A stretch of 64,000 nucleotides of DNA from Nonomuraea corallina (GTDB lineage Bacteria; Actinomycetota; Actinomycetes; Streptosporangiales; Streptosporangiaceae), in assembly GCF_027620315.1 (NCBI RefSeq), contig NZ_JAPNNL010000004.1, positions 38,732 to 102,731 on the forward strand, in the 5' to 3' direction. A model generated the notes under the pieces. It was not told where the DNA came from. It saw nothing but the letters and a program-made list of their open reading frames with translations, and ran no database searches. Of the stretch, positions 8,273-17,836 are shown piece by piece. Both the position numbers and the translations under genes were made by a program. Each line of letters opens with the position of its first letter. Position 1 is the stretch's first letter.

Positions 8273-10711
8273 GTGGCGAAGCTGACGTTGCCGCAGCTTG
8301 AGCGGCACCTGTTCGGAGCGGCCGACATCCTCCGCGGCAAGATGGACGCCTCGGAGTTCAAGGAATACATCTTCGGGATGCTGTTCCTGAAGCGCGCTTC
8401 CGACCAGTTCGACGTGGTGCGCGACGAGCTCATCAAGAAGTGGCTCGCCCAGGGCAAGAGCCAGGAGGAAGCCGAGCGGATGGCGGGCTCCCCCGCCTTC
8501 TACCGGGGTGAGAGCTTCTTCGTGCCTCAGGAGTCCCGCTGGTCGCACATCCGGGACCACTCCCGGGAGAAGAACGTCGGCAACCTGCTCAACAAGGCGC
8601 TGGAAGGGCTGGCCAACTACAACTCCACCGCCCTCGAAGGCGTGCTGGAACACATCGACTTCATGCGCAAGGTCGGCCAGTCGACCATCTCCGACAAGCG
8701 ACTGCAGCAGCTCATCGACCATTTCCAACGGGTGCGGCTGCGCAACGAGGACTTCGAGTTCCCCGACTTGCTGGGCGCGGCGTACGAGTACCTGATCGGG
8801 CAGTTCGCCGACTCGGCCGGCAAGAAGGGCGGCGAGTTCTACACGCCGCGTGGTGTGGTGCGGATGATGGTTCGCCTGGTCAACCCGAGGCCCGGCATGC
8901 GCGTCTACGACCCGTGCGCCGGCTCGGGCGGCATGCTCATCCACGCCAAGGAGTACATCGACGAGCACGGCCTGGACTCTCGGGACCTGACCCTGGCAGG
9001 GCAGGAGGCGGCGGGCACGACCTGGGCCGTCTCCAAGATGAACATGATTCTCCACGGGGTGCTCAACGCCGACCTGGAGAACGAGGACACCCTCGCCGAT
9101 CCCAGACACCTCGAAGGCGGAGAGCTCGCCCGCTTCGATCGGGTCCTCACGAATCCGCCCTTCTCGCTCAACTACTCGGCCGCCGACATGAAGCACAAGG
9201 AGCGCTTCAAGTACGGGTACGCGCCCGAGACCGGCAAGAAGGCGGACCTCATGTTCGCGCAGCACGTGCTCGCCGTTCTCACTCATGACGGCATCGGCGC
9301 GACGGTCATGCCGCACGGCGTGCTCTTCCGCGGCGGCAAGGAGAAGGAGATCCGGGAAGGCATCATCAAGGACGACCGCCTGGTGGCGGTGATCGGTCTG
9401 GCACCCAACCTCTTCTACGGCACCGGCATCCCGGCCTGCATCCTCGTCCTGCGCGGCACCGACCCCCGGCCTGCCGAGCAACGCCGCAAAGTGTTGTTCA
9501 TCAACGCCGACCGCGAGTTCACCGCCGGGCGGGCGCAGAACTACCTCGACCCGCAGCACGCCGAGAAGATCGTCGCGGCGTACGAGGAGTACCAGGACAT
9601 CCCCGGCTTCGCCCGCGTCGTGGACATCAAGGAGTTGCGGAAGAACGACTTCAACCTCAACATCCGGCGGTACGTCGACAACACCCCGCCGCCCGAGCCC
9701 CAGGACGTCCGCGCCCACCTGCACGGCGGCGTCCCCAAGGCGGAGGTGGCAGCCAAGGCGGGACTCTTCGAGGCGTTCGGCATCGACCCGGCCGAGTTGT
9801 TCGTCGAGCGCGATGCTGACTACTACGACTTCCTGCCCGAGGGGTGGAAGGCGACCGCCGAGCGCCTTCCCTCGTTGGCCGAGCCCACTGAGGCCCGGTT
9901 GCGCAAGGCGTTCTCCGAGTGGTGGGTACGGCACAGCAAGCGGCTGGTCGAACTACCCGACACGCACAAGGTCATGGAGACCCGGGCCGAGCTGCTCGAC
10001 TCCTTCGTCACCGAGTTGTTGCCCCTGAAGGTGCTCGACCGGTTCGAGCTGGCCGGCATCGTGGCCGCGTGGTGGGGCGAGGCGCAGTACGACATCAAGA
10101 CACTTGGACTCAATGGGTTCGAAGGCGTGGTCGAGGGCTGGCTGACCACGATCGAGTCGGCGTTCGAGCTGGACGAAGAAGAAGTCGAGTACTGGGACAA
10201 ACAGAAGATCGCTGCGGAGAAGCGCAAGGCACGTGACCATCGGGTCGTGCCCGCTCTGATCCCGGACTACCTCATGGAGTTGGAGGAGGCAGAGGCGGAG
10301 TACGCCGAGTTGAACGCTCAGCTCAAGGCGGCCACGGCCAAACCGTCCGAGGACGACGAGGACGAACCTGCCGAGGAGCAGCTTTCCGGGACCGAACTCA
10401 AAAATCTCAAGGCGCGTACGGCCGCCGCCCGCAAGAAGGTCGGCAAGCTGGAGGACCACTTCCTGCCCCGGCTCCGCATGGCTGTTGGCGCACTCGACAA
10501 CGACTCCCGCCGCGACCTTGTGATCGATGTCCTCCGAACGCAACTCTCAGCCCGCCTAGAATCTTGTACGGCTGCCGCCCGCCGACTGGCCGAGTCGGCA
10601 TTCCAAACCTGGGCCGAGAAGTATGCGGTCACGTTGCGCGACTTGGAAGCGCAACGCGAAGCGGTTGCGGCCCGCTTGGAGAACTACCTCAAGGAGTTGG
10701 GCTATGCGTGA
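8273..10711 (+). CDS. hsdM: type I restriction-modification methyltransferase subunit
   Basis: An 812-aa HsdM, which methylates adenine at N6 within the type I complex. It has an HsdM_N helical domain ([18 protein letters not shown]), SAM motif [12 protein letters not shown] (about residue 213) and the catalytic motif IV NPPF (about 294). It is much longer than classical HsdM (about 500-530 aa). The extra C-terminal 300 residues are charged and contain likely coiled coils ([16 protein letters not shown] segments), perhaps for subunit docking. An ATG at 8261 directly abuts the GAAGGAG site, so the GTG at 8273 is the likelier start. Its end overlaps hsdS by 8 bp. Confidence 0.95.
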   Translation: MAKLTLPQLERHLFGAADILRGKMDASEFKEYIFGMLFLKRASDQFDVVRDELIKKWLAQGKSQEEAERMAGSPAFYRGESFFVPQESRWSHIRDHSREKNVGNLLNKALEGLANYNSTALEGVLEHIDFMRKVGQSTISDKRLQQLIDHFQRVRLRNEDFEFPDLLGAAYEYLIGQFADSAGKKGGEFYTPRGVVRMMVRLVNPRPGMRVYDPCAGSGGMLIHAKEYIDEHGLDSRDLTLAGQEAAGTTWAVSKMNMILHGVLNADLENEDTLADPRHLEGGELARFDRVLTNPPFSLNYSAADMKHKERFKYGYAPETGKKADLMFAQHVLAVLTHDGIGATVMPHGVLFRGGKEKEIREGIIKDDRLVAVIGLAPNLFYGTGIPACILVLRGTDPRPAEQRRKVLFINADREFTAGRAQNYLDPQHAEKIVAAYEEYQDIPGFARVVDIKELRKNDFNLNIRRYVDNTPPPEPQDVRAHLHGGVPKAEVAAKAGLFEAFGIDPAELFVERDADYYDFLPEGWKATAERLPSLAEPTEARLRKAFSEWWVRHSKRLVELPDTHKVMETRAELLDSFVTELLPLKVLDRFELAGIVAAWWGEAQYDIKTLGLNGFEGVVEGWLTTIESAFELDEEEVEYWDKQKIAAEKRKARDHRVVPALIPDYLMELEEAEAEYAELNAQLKAATAKPSEDDEDEPAEEQLSGTELKNLKARTAAARKKVGKLEDHFLPRLRMAVGALDNDSRRDLVIDVLRTQLSARLESCTAAARRLAESAFQTWAEKYAVTLRDLEAQREAVAARLENYLKELGYA

Positions 10712-11948
10712 GCATTCGATAGGTATCCCAACGGAGGCTGACTGGCCAGAAAGCATACTTAGAGACCTCTGCCATTTGGTCTCGCGAGGGACAGCTCCAA
10801 CATACGTCGAGAACAGCCCGGTCCTGGCAATCGGTCAACGCTGTATTCAGAATTCTGGTTTTGACGCCAGCAATGCTCGCCCACACGATCGACGCCACAA
10901 GCGCATTCTGTGGGCTGCTCCTGGAGACGTACTTCTCAACTCCACCGGCACTGGAACGATTGGCCGTAGCTGCATCTTCGACAAGTCGAATATGTTCATG
11001 GTGGACAGTCATGTGACAGTGATCCGCGTTGACCGAACAAAAGCAGAGCCGCGCTGGATCAATGCACTACTCCGTACAAGTTGGGGCCAGCGACACCTAG
11101 AGTCACATTGCTACACAGGATCCACCAACCAGATCGAACTTTCGCGCAGCGAGTTGACATGGATGTCAGTTCCAGTACCACCATCCAGGGAGCAGCGGCG
11201 GATCGCGGAGATCCTCGACACTCTCGACGCTCAGATCGAAAACCAGCAAGATGTTCTCGAAAAAATCAAGGCCGTCACAACTGCAGTCATCACTGATGAG
11301 CTCACGCGAATCGTCGACTTGGCCGATGCGGTCCTTCCGCTCGTAACACTTGCGAGCATCACGAGCGGCGTGACCCTAGGAACAGAGACTGGCGGTTCAG
11401 TCGAGCTTCCTTACTTGCGTGTGGCAAATGTCCAGGACGGATTTATCGACACATCCGAGATGAAGAACGTGCGAGTCAGTCGTGCGGACGCGAAGCGCTA
11501 CCTGCTCGAAGCAGGAGATGTTCTTCTGACTGAGGGCGGGGACCTCGACAAGCTCGGGCGCGGTGCGGTGTGGGACGCCAGGATTGACCCTTGTATCTGC
11601 CAAAACCACGTCTTCCGCGTTCGTTGCGACAAGACTCGCCTGCTACCAGAGTATCTTGCAGCGTATTCCTCATCACACCAGGGAAAGCGCTACTTTCTCA
11701 GCATCGCTAAGCAAACGACAAATCTGGCCAGCATCAACTCGACTCAGCTAAAAAACATGCCTATCCCGCTTCCCGCCATCGAACTCCAGAAACGACTTAT
11801 CGATGTGGCAAGCACTGGAGCAGGGCGAATCGCCAGCGAGTCCGATCGACTGCAGCGCCTGAAGGTATTCAGGCAGGGTTTGATGGAAGACCTGCTGACC
11901 GGACGGGTTCGGGTTCCGGAGAGGGAAGCCGTACACGAAAGTCTTTAG
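10704..11948 (+). CDS. hsdS: type I restriction-modification specificity subunit
   Basis: A 414-aa HsdS, the subunit that chooses the DNA target. It contains two target-recognition domains separated by a conserved helix. The first half ends in [20 protein letters not shown] followed by the spacer helix; the second half repeats the pattern with [14 protein letters not shown] and ends in the family's [16 protein letters not shown]. The two half-sites of the target should therefore be bipartite, but they cannot be read from sequence alone. The ATG overlaps the end of hsdM (ATGCGTGA). Base composition is lower in GC than in hsdM or hsdR, as expected for a gene that exchanges recognition domains. 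Confidence 0.93.
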   Translation: MREHSIGIPTEADWPESILRDLCHLVSRGTAPTYVENSPVLAIGQRCIQNSGFDASNARPHDRRHKRILWAAPGDVLLNSTGTGTIGRSCIFDKSNMFMVDSHVTVIRVDRTKAEPRWINALLRTSWGQRHLESHCYTGSTNQIELSRSELTWMSVPVPPSREQRRIAEILDTLDAQIENQQDVLEKIKAVTTAVITDELTRIVDLADAVLPLVTLASITSGVTLGTETGGSVELPYLRVANVQDGFIDTSEMKNVRVSRADAKRYLLEAGDVLLTEGGDLDKLGRGAVWDARIDPCICQNHVFRVRCDKTRLLPEYLAAYSSSHQGKRYFLSIAKQTTNLASINSTQLKNMPIPLPAIELQKRLIDVASTGAGRIASESDRLQRLKVFRQGLMEDLLTGRVRVPEREAVHESL

Positions 11949-12038
11949 CCCCGACTTGGGCAGGCTCCTACTTGTCCCGGTAACGCGGCTATTTGTTCGG
12001 GGGAACAATGTTAGACGGTTTACGGAGGGAGTCGGACG

Positions 12039-15000
12039 GTGGCCGACTACGAATACACGTTGGTGGAACGTCCCCTGATCGAGCAGCTCAAAAGCATGGG
12101 CTGGAAACACGCAGCCGGCGCCGAGAAAGGCGCCGTCCTGCCCCTCATCGCCAAGGCGTCCCTGCGCACCACCTTCGACGAAGTGATCCTTGAAGACCAC
12201 GTACGGGACGCGCTCGCCCGCATCAACCTCGACGACCAAGGCCACCCCTGGCTCGACGACACCAGGATCAGCCAGGCCCACAACGCCCTGACCCGAGTCC
12301 CCGCCGCCAGCCTCCTGGAAGCCAACAAGCACGTCACCGACAAACTGATCAACGGCGTCGCCGTCGATGGCCCGGACGGCGGCCGGGACCGGACGGTGCA
12401 CTTCATCGACTGGAAGACCCCGGGCAACAACGACTTCACCGTCGTCAACCAATTCCGCGTGGACGTCCCCGGCACCGGCGGCAGCAAGCCGATCGTCCCC
12501 GACCTCGTCCTGTTCGTGAACGGCATCCCCCTCGTAGTCATCGAGTGCAAGACCCCCACCGAGAGCGACCTCGGCAAAGCAATGGGCCAAATCCGCCGCT
12601 ACGCCACCGACACCCCGAAACTCTTCCACTCCGTACAGCTGACGGTCGCGACCAGCGGCGAGGACGCCAGGCTCGGCACCATCACCGCCGCCCACGAGCA
12701 CTACGTCCCCTGGCGCGACCCGTACCCGCTGACCATGACCGAGCTGGCCACCCGGCGGAACAAGACCGAGAAGCAGCTCAGCAAGCAGGAGATCCTCGCC
12801 GCGGGCGTGCTCGACCCGGTCAACCTGCTCAACATCGTCCACAACTTCGTCACCTTCATGACCATCGACACCGGCACGACGGTCAAGGTGGCACCCCGCT
12901 ACCAGCAGTTCCGGGCGGTCGAGCGGACCGTCCACAGGCTGCTGACGGGCAAGCCGGGTCAGCGCGGCGGGATCATCTGGCACACCCAGGGCTCGGGCAA
13001 GAGCCTCACCATGACGTTCCTGGTCCGTCGGCTGCGGTCGATCGTGGAGCTCGCGCACTACAAGGTGGTGGCCGTCACCGACCGCACCCAGCTCCAGGAC
13101 CAGCTCCAGGAGACCATGCAGCTGAGCGGCGAGAAGGTGGACATCGCCAAGAGCAGCGCCCGCGCCAAGACGTACCTCGGCCGGAGCGGCCCCGGCGTCG
13201 TCTTCGTGATGATCCAGAAGAACCAGGACGGCTCCCCCAAGGACCGTATGGACCTGGGCGAGGTCAACGCCGACGACTCGATCGTGGTGCTGATCGACGA
13301 GGTGCATCGCTCGCACACCGCCTCCCTCGGCTCGAACCTCCGCGAGGCGCTGCCCAACGCCGCCCGGATCGGCTTCACCGGCACACCGATCATGACGAAG
13401 AAGGGCCGGCGCAAGACCAGCGTGCAGCTCTTCGGCTCGTTCATCGACACCTACCGCCTCCGTGAAGCCGAAGAGGACGGCGTGATCGTGCCGATCCTGT
13501 ACGAGGGCTACAGGGTCAAGAGCGCGCTCCGTGACGGCCAGGACCTGGACGAGCTCTTCGAGGAGGCGTTCGAGGACCTCACAGACGAGGAGCGGCAGCA
13601 GCTCCAGCAGCGCTGGGCCACCAAGGGGACGGTCTCGACGGCGCAGAAGCTCGTGGACGTGAAGGCCAACCACATGCTGCGCCACTACGTGGACAAGGTG
13701 CTGCCCGAGGGCTTCAAGGCCCAGGTGGTCGCGCACGACCGGGAGACCACGCTGCGCTACCGGGAGGCGCTGCTCGACGCCCGCGACGAGCTGGTCAGGG
13801 ACGTCATGAACCTGCCGCCGAAGCTGCTGGACCGCGACCCTGACGACCTGAGGCCGCGCCAGGCCCAGCTCGTCCGGGCCTACCGGCAGCTCGACCTGCT
13901 CAAGCGGATCGACTTCGTGCCGGTCATCTCCAAGGGGGACGCGGAGGGCGAGAGCCGGTTCGACGAGTGGACCGACGAGAACAAGCAGAAGGCGCGTGTC
14001 GACGGCTTCACCCGGCCCTTCGGGGAGAACGACATCGCCTTCGTGATCGTCAAGTCGATGCTGCTGACCGGCTTCGACGCGCCGATCGAGCAGGTGATGT
14101 ACCTGGACCGCAAGATGGAGATGCACGACCTGCTCCAGGCGGTGGCCCGGGTCAACCGTACGGCCGACCGCAAACCGTACGGCTACGTGGTCGACTACCG
14201 CGGCGTGGCGCAGAACCTGGTGGACGCGCTGCGCGTCTACGCCGACGACAGCTTCGACTCCGGGGAAGGCGGGGACGTCGCGGACGCGCTACGCGAGATG
14301 CGGGTCGAGATCGCCAAGCTGGAACCGCAGGTGCAGCGGCTCCGGATGATGTTCCGCGATCACACCGACGTGGACGGCTGCGTCCTGGACCTGGCCGATC
14401 CGCAGCTGCGCGACAGGTTCAGCGCCGAGCTGGCCATCTTCGCCCGTACGGTCAACACGGTCCTGCCCGATCCGGCCGCGAAGCCGTACCTGCCGGACCT
14501 CAAGCGGTTCATGGTCATCAAGCTGACCGCGAACCGGCGCTACTACGTGGACGGCGGAGAGTTCGATCCCGGCGCGTACGGCAAGAAGATCAAAGTGCTG
14601 ATCGACGAGCACGTGATGTCGCTCGGCATCGAGCAGCAGCTTCCGCCCATCGCGCTGACCGCGGCCAACTTCGCGGCCAAGGTCGAGGAGATGACCGGCG
14701 GCTCGCGGTCCAAGGCGTCGGTGATGGAGAACGCCATCAGGCACCACATCGAGGTGCACCGCGGCCAGGACCCGGCCCGCTACCAGCTCCTCAGCGAGCG
14801 TTTGGAGCAGATCATCACCGAGCTCAAGGACGAATGGGACCAGCAGCTGCTCGCGTTCAAGGATCTGATGGAGGACATCGTGGCGGATCGGCGGGACAAC
14901 CCGCACAACCTCAGTTCCGTCGAGAACGCCCTGTTCGGCCTGCTGCTGACCGAGCTGGCCACCTCCGCCGAGGACGTCGACGACCCGCGGTACGTCGAGG

Positions 15001-15206
15001 CCAGCCGGGAGATCTACCAGAAGGCGGCGCGGACCGTCCACCGCCTGGACTTCTGGAAGAAGAGGCAGGACGTGGAGGACTTCCGCAAGGAGATCCTGGA
15101 GATCCTGGTCACCCACGATCTGGGCGATTTCCATCGGCTGGGTCCGGTCGCCGACATGGCGCGTGACGTGGTTCAGCAGAACCGGGCGGATATCCCGAGG
15201 GCATGA
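12039..15206 (+). CDS. hsdR: type I restriction endonuclease/translocase subunit
   Basis: A 1055-aa HsdR, which translocates and cuts unmethylated DNA. The N-terminal PD-(D/E)xK nuclease is intact: D155 in IVPDLVLF and E169-C-K171 in VIECKTP. The SF2 motor follows with Walker A GSGKS (residues 318-322), DEVH box (420-423), FTGTPI and the later helicase motifs ending in ARVNRT. The length matches the EcoR124I-type family. A GTG start at 12039 sits behind ACGGAGGG. A 90-bp gap separates it from hsdS, so it may have its own ribosome loading, but it is on the same strand. It appears functional. Confidence 0.95.
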   Translation: MADYEYTLVERPLIEQLKSMGWKHAAGAEKGAVLPLIAKASLRTTFDEVILEDHVRDALARINLDDQGHPWLDDTRISQAHNALTRVPAASLLEANKHVTDKLINGVAVDGPDGGRDRTVHFIDWKTPGNNDFTVVNQFRVDVPGTGGSKPIVPDLVLFVNGIPLVVIECKTPTESDLGKAMGQIRRYATDTPKLFHSVQLTVATSGEDARLGTITAAHEHYVPWRDPYPLTMTELATRRNKTEKQLSKQEILAAGVLDPVNLLNIVHNFVTFMTIDTGTTVKVAPRYQQFRAVERTVHRLLTGKPGQRGGIIWHTQGSGKSLTMTFLVRRLRSIVELAHYKVVAVTDRTQLQDQLQETMQLSGEKVDIAKSSARAKTYLGRSGPGVVFVMIQKNQDGSPKDRMDLGEVNADDSIVVLIDEVHRSHTASLGSNLREALPNAARIGFTGTPIMTKKGRRKTSVQLFGSFIDTYRLREAEEDGVIVPILYEGYRVKSALRDGQDLDELFEEAFEDLTDEERQQLQQRWATKGTVSTAQKLVDVKANHMLRHYVDKVLPEGFKAQVVAHDRETTLRYREALLDARDELVRDVMNLPPKLLDRDPDDLRPRQAQLVRAYRQLDLLKRIDFVPVISKGDAEGESRFDEWTDENKQKARVDGFTRPFGENDIAFVIVKSMLLTGFDAPIEQVMYLDRKMEMHDLLQAVARVNRTADRKPYGYVVDYRGVAQNLVDALRVYADDSFDSGEGGDVADALREMRVEIAKLEPQVQRLRMMFRDHTDVDGCVLDLADPQLRDRFSAELAIFARTVNTVLPDPAAKPYLPDLKRFMVIKLTANRRYYVDGGEFDPGAYGKKIKVLIDEHVMSLGIEQQLPPIALTAANFAAKVEEMTGGSRSKASVMENAIRHHIEVHRGQDPARYQLLSERLEQIITELKDEWDQQLLAFKDLMEDIVADRRDNPHNLSSVENALFGLLLTELATSAEDVDDPRYVEASREIYQKAARTVHRLDFWKKRQDVEDFRKEILEILVTHDLGDFHRLGPVADMARDVVQQNRADIPRA

Positions 15207-15213
15207 GCCTGGC

Positions 15214-15930
15214 ATGCTGGTGACCGTGAGTGATTTTCCTGGAGTCCTGCGGGTCGGCGACCTTGAGGTCGCCGTCTCGGTCAGTGAGCGCCGCAAGAGC
15301 GTGCGGCTCACGGTGGAACGGGACGCCTCCATCACCGCGGTCGTCCCCTCGCAGGTTTCCCGTACCGAGCTGACCAAGGTGGTCGAGGCCAAACGTTCGT
15401 GGCTCTACGGCAAGGTCGCCGAGAAGCGGGATCTCGGCGAGGCGCCGCCGGACAAGGAGTTCGTCTCCGGTGAAGGGTTCCTGTATCTCGGTCGTTCGTA
15501 CCGGCTGCGCGTCGTCGACTCCGGTGACGTACGCCTGATCCGCGGGAGGCTGGAGCTGGCCCGAGGCGGTGGCGCGAAGGAGCTGGTCGACTGGTACCGC
15601 CGGGTCGGCGCGCCCTGGCTGACCAGGAGGGTGCAGCCGTGGGTGACGCGGATCGGGGTCGAGCCGAGCGGGCTGCGCGTGCGCCCGCTCGGCTATCGCT
15701 GGGGCTCGTGCTCCCGTGACGGCCAGGTCAACATCCACTGGGCGACGATGCAGCTACCGCCGACGTTGATCGACTACGTGCTGGTGCACGAGCTGGCGCA
15801 TCTCCACCGGGCCGATCACGGCGCCGAGTTCTGGCGGATCGTGGAGCGGGCGCTTCCCGGTCATGAGGACTACCGCGAGCGGCTCCGCCGTACGGGACAT
15901 GATCTCTGGCTGCCGGAAGAGGGCCGATAG
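15214..15930 (+). CDS. SprT/YgjP-like (DUF45) zinc metallopeptidase
   Basis: A protein of about 238 aa with the zincin motif HELAH (in YVLVHELAHLHRADHG) and the preceding RWGSCS block that defines the YgjP/DUF45 (M48-like) group. The third ligand is probably in the downstream HGAEFW segment. Members of this family are frequently carried inside type I R-M loci, but their role there is not established. It starts just 7 bp after hsdR (ATG 15214; GTG 15226 is an alternative), and its stop directly abuts the ATG of the methyltransferase downstream. It is therefore embedded in the same operon. Confidence 0.85.
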   Translation: MLVTVSDFPGVLRVGDLEVAVSVSERRKSVRLTVERDASITAVVPSQVSRTELTKVVEAKRSWLYGKVAEKRDLGEAPPDKEFVSGEGFLYLGRSYRLRVVDSGDVRLIRGRLELARGGGAKELVDWYRRVGAPWLTRRVQPWVTRIGVEPSGLRVRPLGYRWGSCSRDGQVNIHWATMQLPPTLIDYVLVHELAHLHRADHGAEFWRIVERALPGHEDYRERLRRTGHDLWLPEEGR

Positions 15931-17814
15931 ATGCGCGACGACGTCACGGTCAACGCGGCGGACATCGCCCGGCTTGCCGACGTCGGCCGGGCCGCGGTCA
16001 GCAACTGGCGCAAGCGGTTCGACGATTTTCCCCAGCCTGTGGGCGGAACCGCGACCAGCCCGGCCTTCTCCCTGGTCGAGGTCGAAGGCTGGCTTCGCCG
16101 GCACAACCGCTACGTGGAGGTGGCGCCGGTCGAGCGGCTCTGGCAGAGACTCCGCTCGGCCACCGACGACCTGCGGCTCGGCGAGGCCGTGGGATTCGCC
16201 GGGACCGTGCTCCTCCGCCTCCAGCGGGAACCCGGCCTCGATGAGAAAACCCTGTTCGTCGAGATGCGGGAAACGGCTCCGTACGGCCTGGACGTCGATG
16301 CGGGGCTCGTCGCGGCTATCGTCGAGGTGGGCCGGGCCGAAGGGCCGGCCGAGGCGTTCGACGGCATCTGTGATCGCTATGTGGATCTGCACTCCCGCCG
16401 ACTGCTCGCCACCCCTCGAGACGTGGCCAGGCTCATGGCACGCATCGGCGACACCTCCGGCCGTACGGTGCTCGACCCGGCATGCGGAATAGGGACGCTT
16501 CTCCTCGAATCCTCCGGATCGCTCACCCTCGGCCAGGACGTGAGCGAGAGCGCGGCCCGCCTGGCCGCCCTCCGCCTGCGGTTCCACGGCTACGAGTCGC
16601 GCGTCGAGACGGGTGACTCGCTGCGCGCCGACGCCTTCGCCGGGGAGCAGGCCGAGGTCGTGATCTGCAACCCTCCCTTCAGCGAGCGCGGCTGGGGCTA
16701 CGAGGAGCTGACCAGCGATCCCCGCTGGGAGTACGGCCTGCCGCCCCGTGGCGAGTCCGAACTGGCCTGGGTGCAGCACTGCCTGGCACACGTCCGGCCC
16801 GGTGGCACGGTGGTCATCATGATGCCGGGCGTCGCCGCGAGCCGCCGGCCCGGTCGACGGGTCCGCGGAAATCTGCTGCGTGCCGGAGCACTCCGGGCGA
16901 TCATCACGCTCTCGGCGGGCGCCGCTCCCGCTTCCAGCGGAGCTCCCGACCTGTGGGTCCTGCGCCGTCCCGAGGCCGGCGTCGCACCACCGTCCGAGGT
17001 GCTGATGGTGGACGCCGGAGAGGATCTCGCGCTCGCCGAAACCGCCTGGCAGGCGTTCTGCTCGTCCAAGGGCCTTCCCCAAGGCAGCGACGCCGTGAGG
17101 ATCATCGACCTCCTGGACGAAGAGGTCGACCTGACGACCAGCCGTCGGATCACGGTCCTCAGGCAACCGGACGCGTCGAGCTTCTCCGCCCTGCGTGAGA
17201 AGGCGGCGGCACTGGCCAAGTCACTGGCCGCCACCCTGCCTCGCCTCTCGGCCACCCAAAGGCACGAACGAGCGATGTCCAGCATCGGAGAACTCGCCCG
17301 TGCCGGGGTCGTGACCATCCTGCAAGGCCCGCTCAAACTCCCCGGCGAAGGGGAGCTTCCCGTCCTCACCACGAAGGACCTCCTGCTGGGACGAGCGCCC
17401 ACGGGTCGCAGCGCCGACGCGCCCGGCCTGGCGCGGGTGGAACGCGACGACATCGTCTCTCCGATCGTCACGGACAGCGGCTGGTTCCCCCGTGTCATGA
17501 CGGAATCAGGGGCGGTCCTCGGCCCTCAACTCCTGCTCATCCGCACCGACCCCGACCGGCTCGACCCTCACTTCCTGGCCGGATGCCTGCGCGCGGCCAG
17601 CAGCTCACGAGTTCGGCACGGTACCTCTGTCCGGCTCGATCCCCGTCGTGCGCAGGTGCCCAGACTGGCCATCGACGAGCAGCGCCGGTACGGGGAAGCC
17701 TTCCGCCACCTGCTGGCCTACGAGGACGCCACCCGCGCGCTGCGCGAGATCAGCGATAATCTCGTGGCGGCCGGCATCGACGGCCTCTTCAACGGAAGCC
17801 TGCATCCCGAGTGA
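15931..17814 (+). CDS. single-chain N6-adenine DNA methyltransferase with HTH and TRD-like domain
   Basis: A 627-aa fusion protein. Residues about 5-50 are a helix-turn-helix/winged segment (ADIARLADVGRAAVSNWRKR). The central part is an N6_Mtase domain with SAM motif DPACGIGTLL (about 184) and catalytic NPPFSERGW (about 249). Residues about 410-620 resemble an HsdS target-recognition domain plus helix (LDPHFLAGCLRAASSS, then RLAIDEQRRYGEAF). It thus combines M and S functions and has no obvious nuclease of its own. Its ATG follows the TAG of the peptidase gene with no gap. The kinase gene follows 22 bp later. Confidence 0.85.
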   Translation: MRDDVTVNAADIARLADVGRAAVSNWRKRFDDFPQPVGGTATSPAFSLVEVEGWLRRHNRYVEVAPVERLWQRLRSATDDLRLGEAVGFAGTVLLRLQREPGLDEKTLFVEMRETAPYGLDVDAGLVAAIVEVGRAEGPAEAFDGICDRYVDLHSRRLLATPRDVARLMARIGDTSGRTVLDPACGIGTLLLESSGSLTLGQDVSESAARLAALRLRFHGYESRVETGDSLRADAFAGEQAEVVICNPPFSERGWGYEELTSDPRWEYGLPPRGESELAWVQHCLAHVRPGGTVVIMMPGVAASRRPGRRVRGNLLRAGALRAIITLSAGAAPASSGAPDLWVLRRPEAGVAPPSEVLMVDAGEDLALAETAWQAFCSSKGLPQGSDAVRIIDLLDEEVDLTTSRRITVLRQPDASSFSALREKAAALAKSLAATLPRLSATQRHERAMSSIGELARAGVVTILQGPLKLPGEGELPVLTTKDLLLGRAPTGRSADAPGLARVERDDIVSPIVTDSGWFPRVMTESGAVLGPQLLLIRTDPDRLDPHFLAGCLRAASSSRVRHGTSVRLDPRRAQVPRLAIDEQRRYGEAFRHLLAYEDATRALREISDNLVAAGIDGLFNGSLHPE

Positions 17815-17836
17815 TCCGCCCTTTGTGGAGGCATGG

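Noticed and set aside
11748..14126. Minus-strand frame of 792 codons opposite hsdR
   Set aside because: Opposite an intact hsdR with all motifs; the translation is typical antisense noise of a GC-rich gene.
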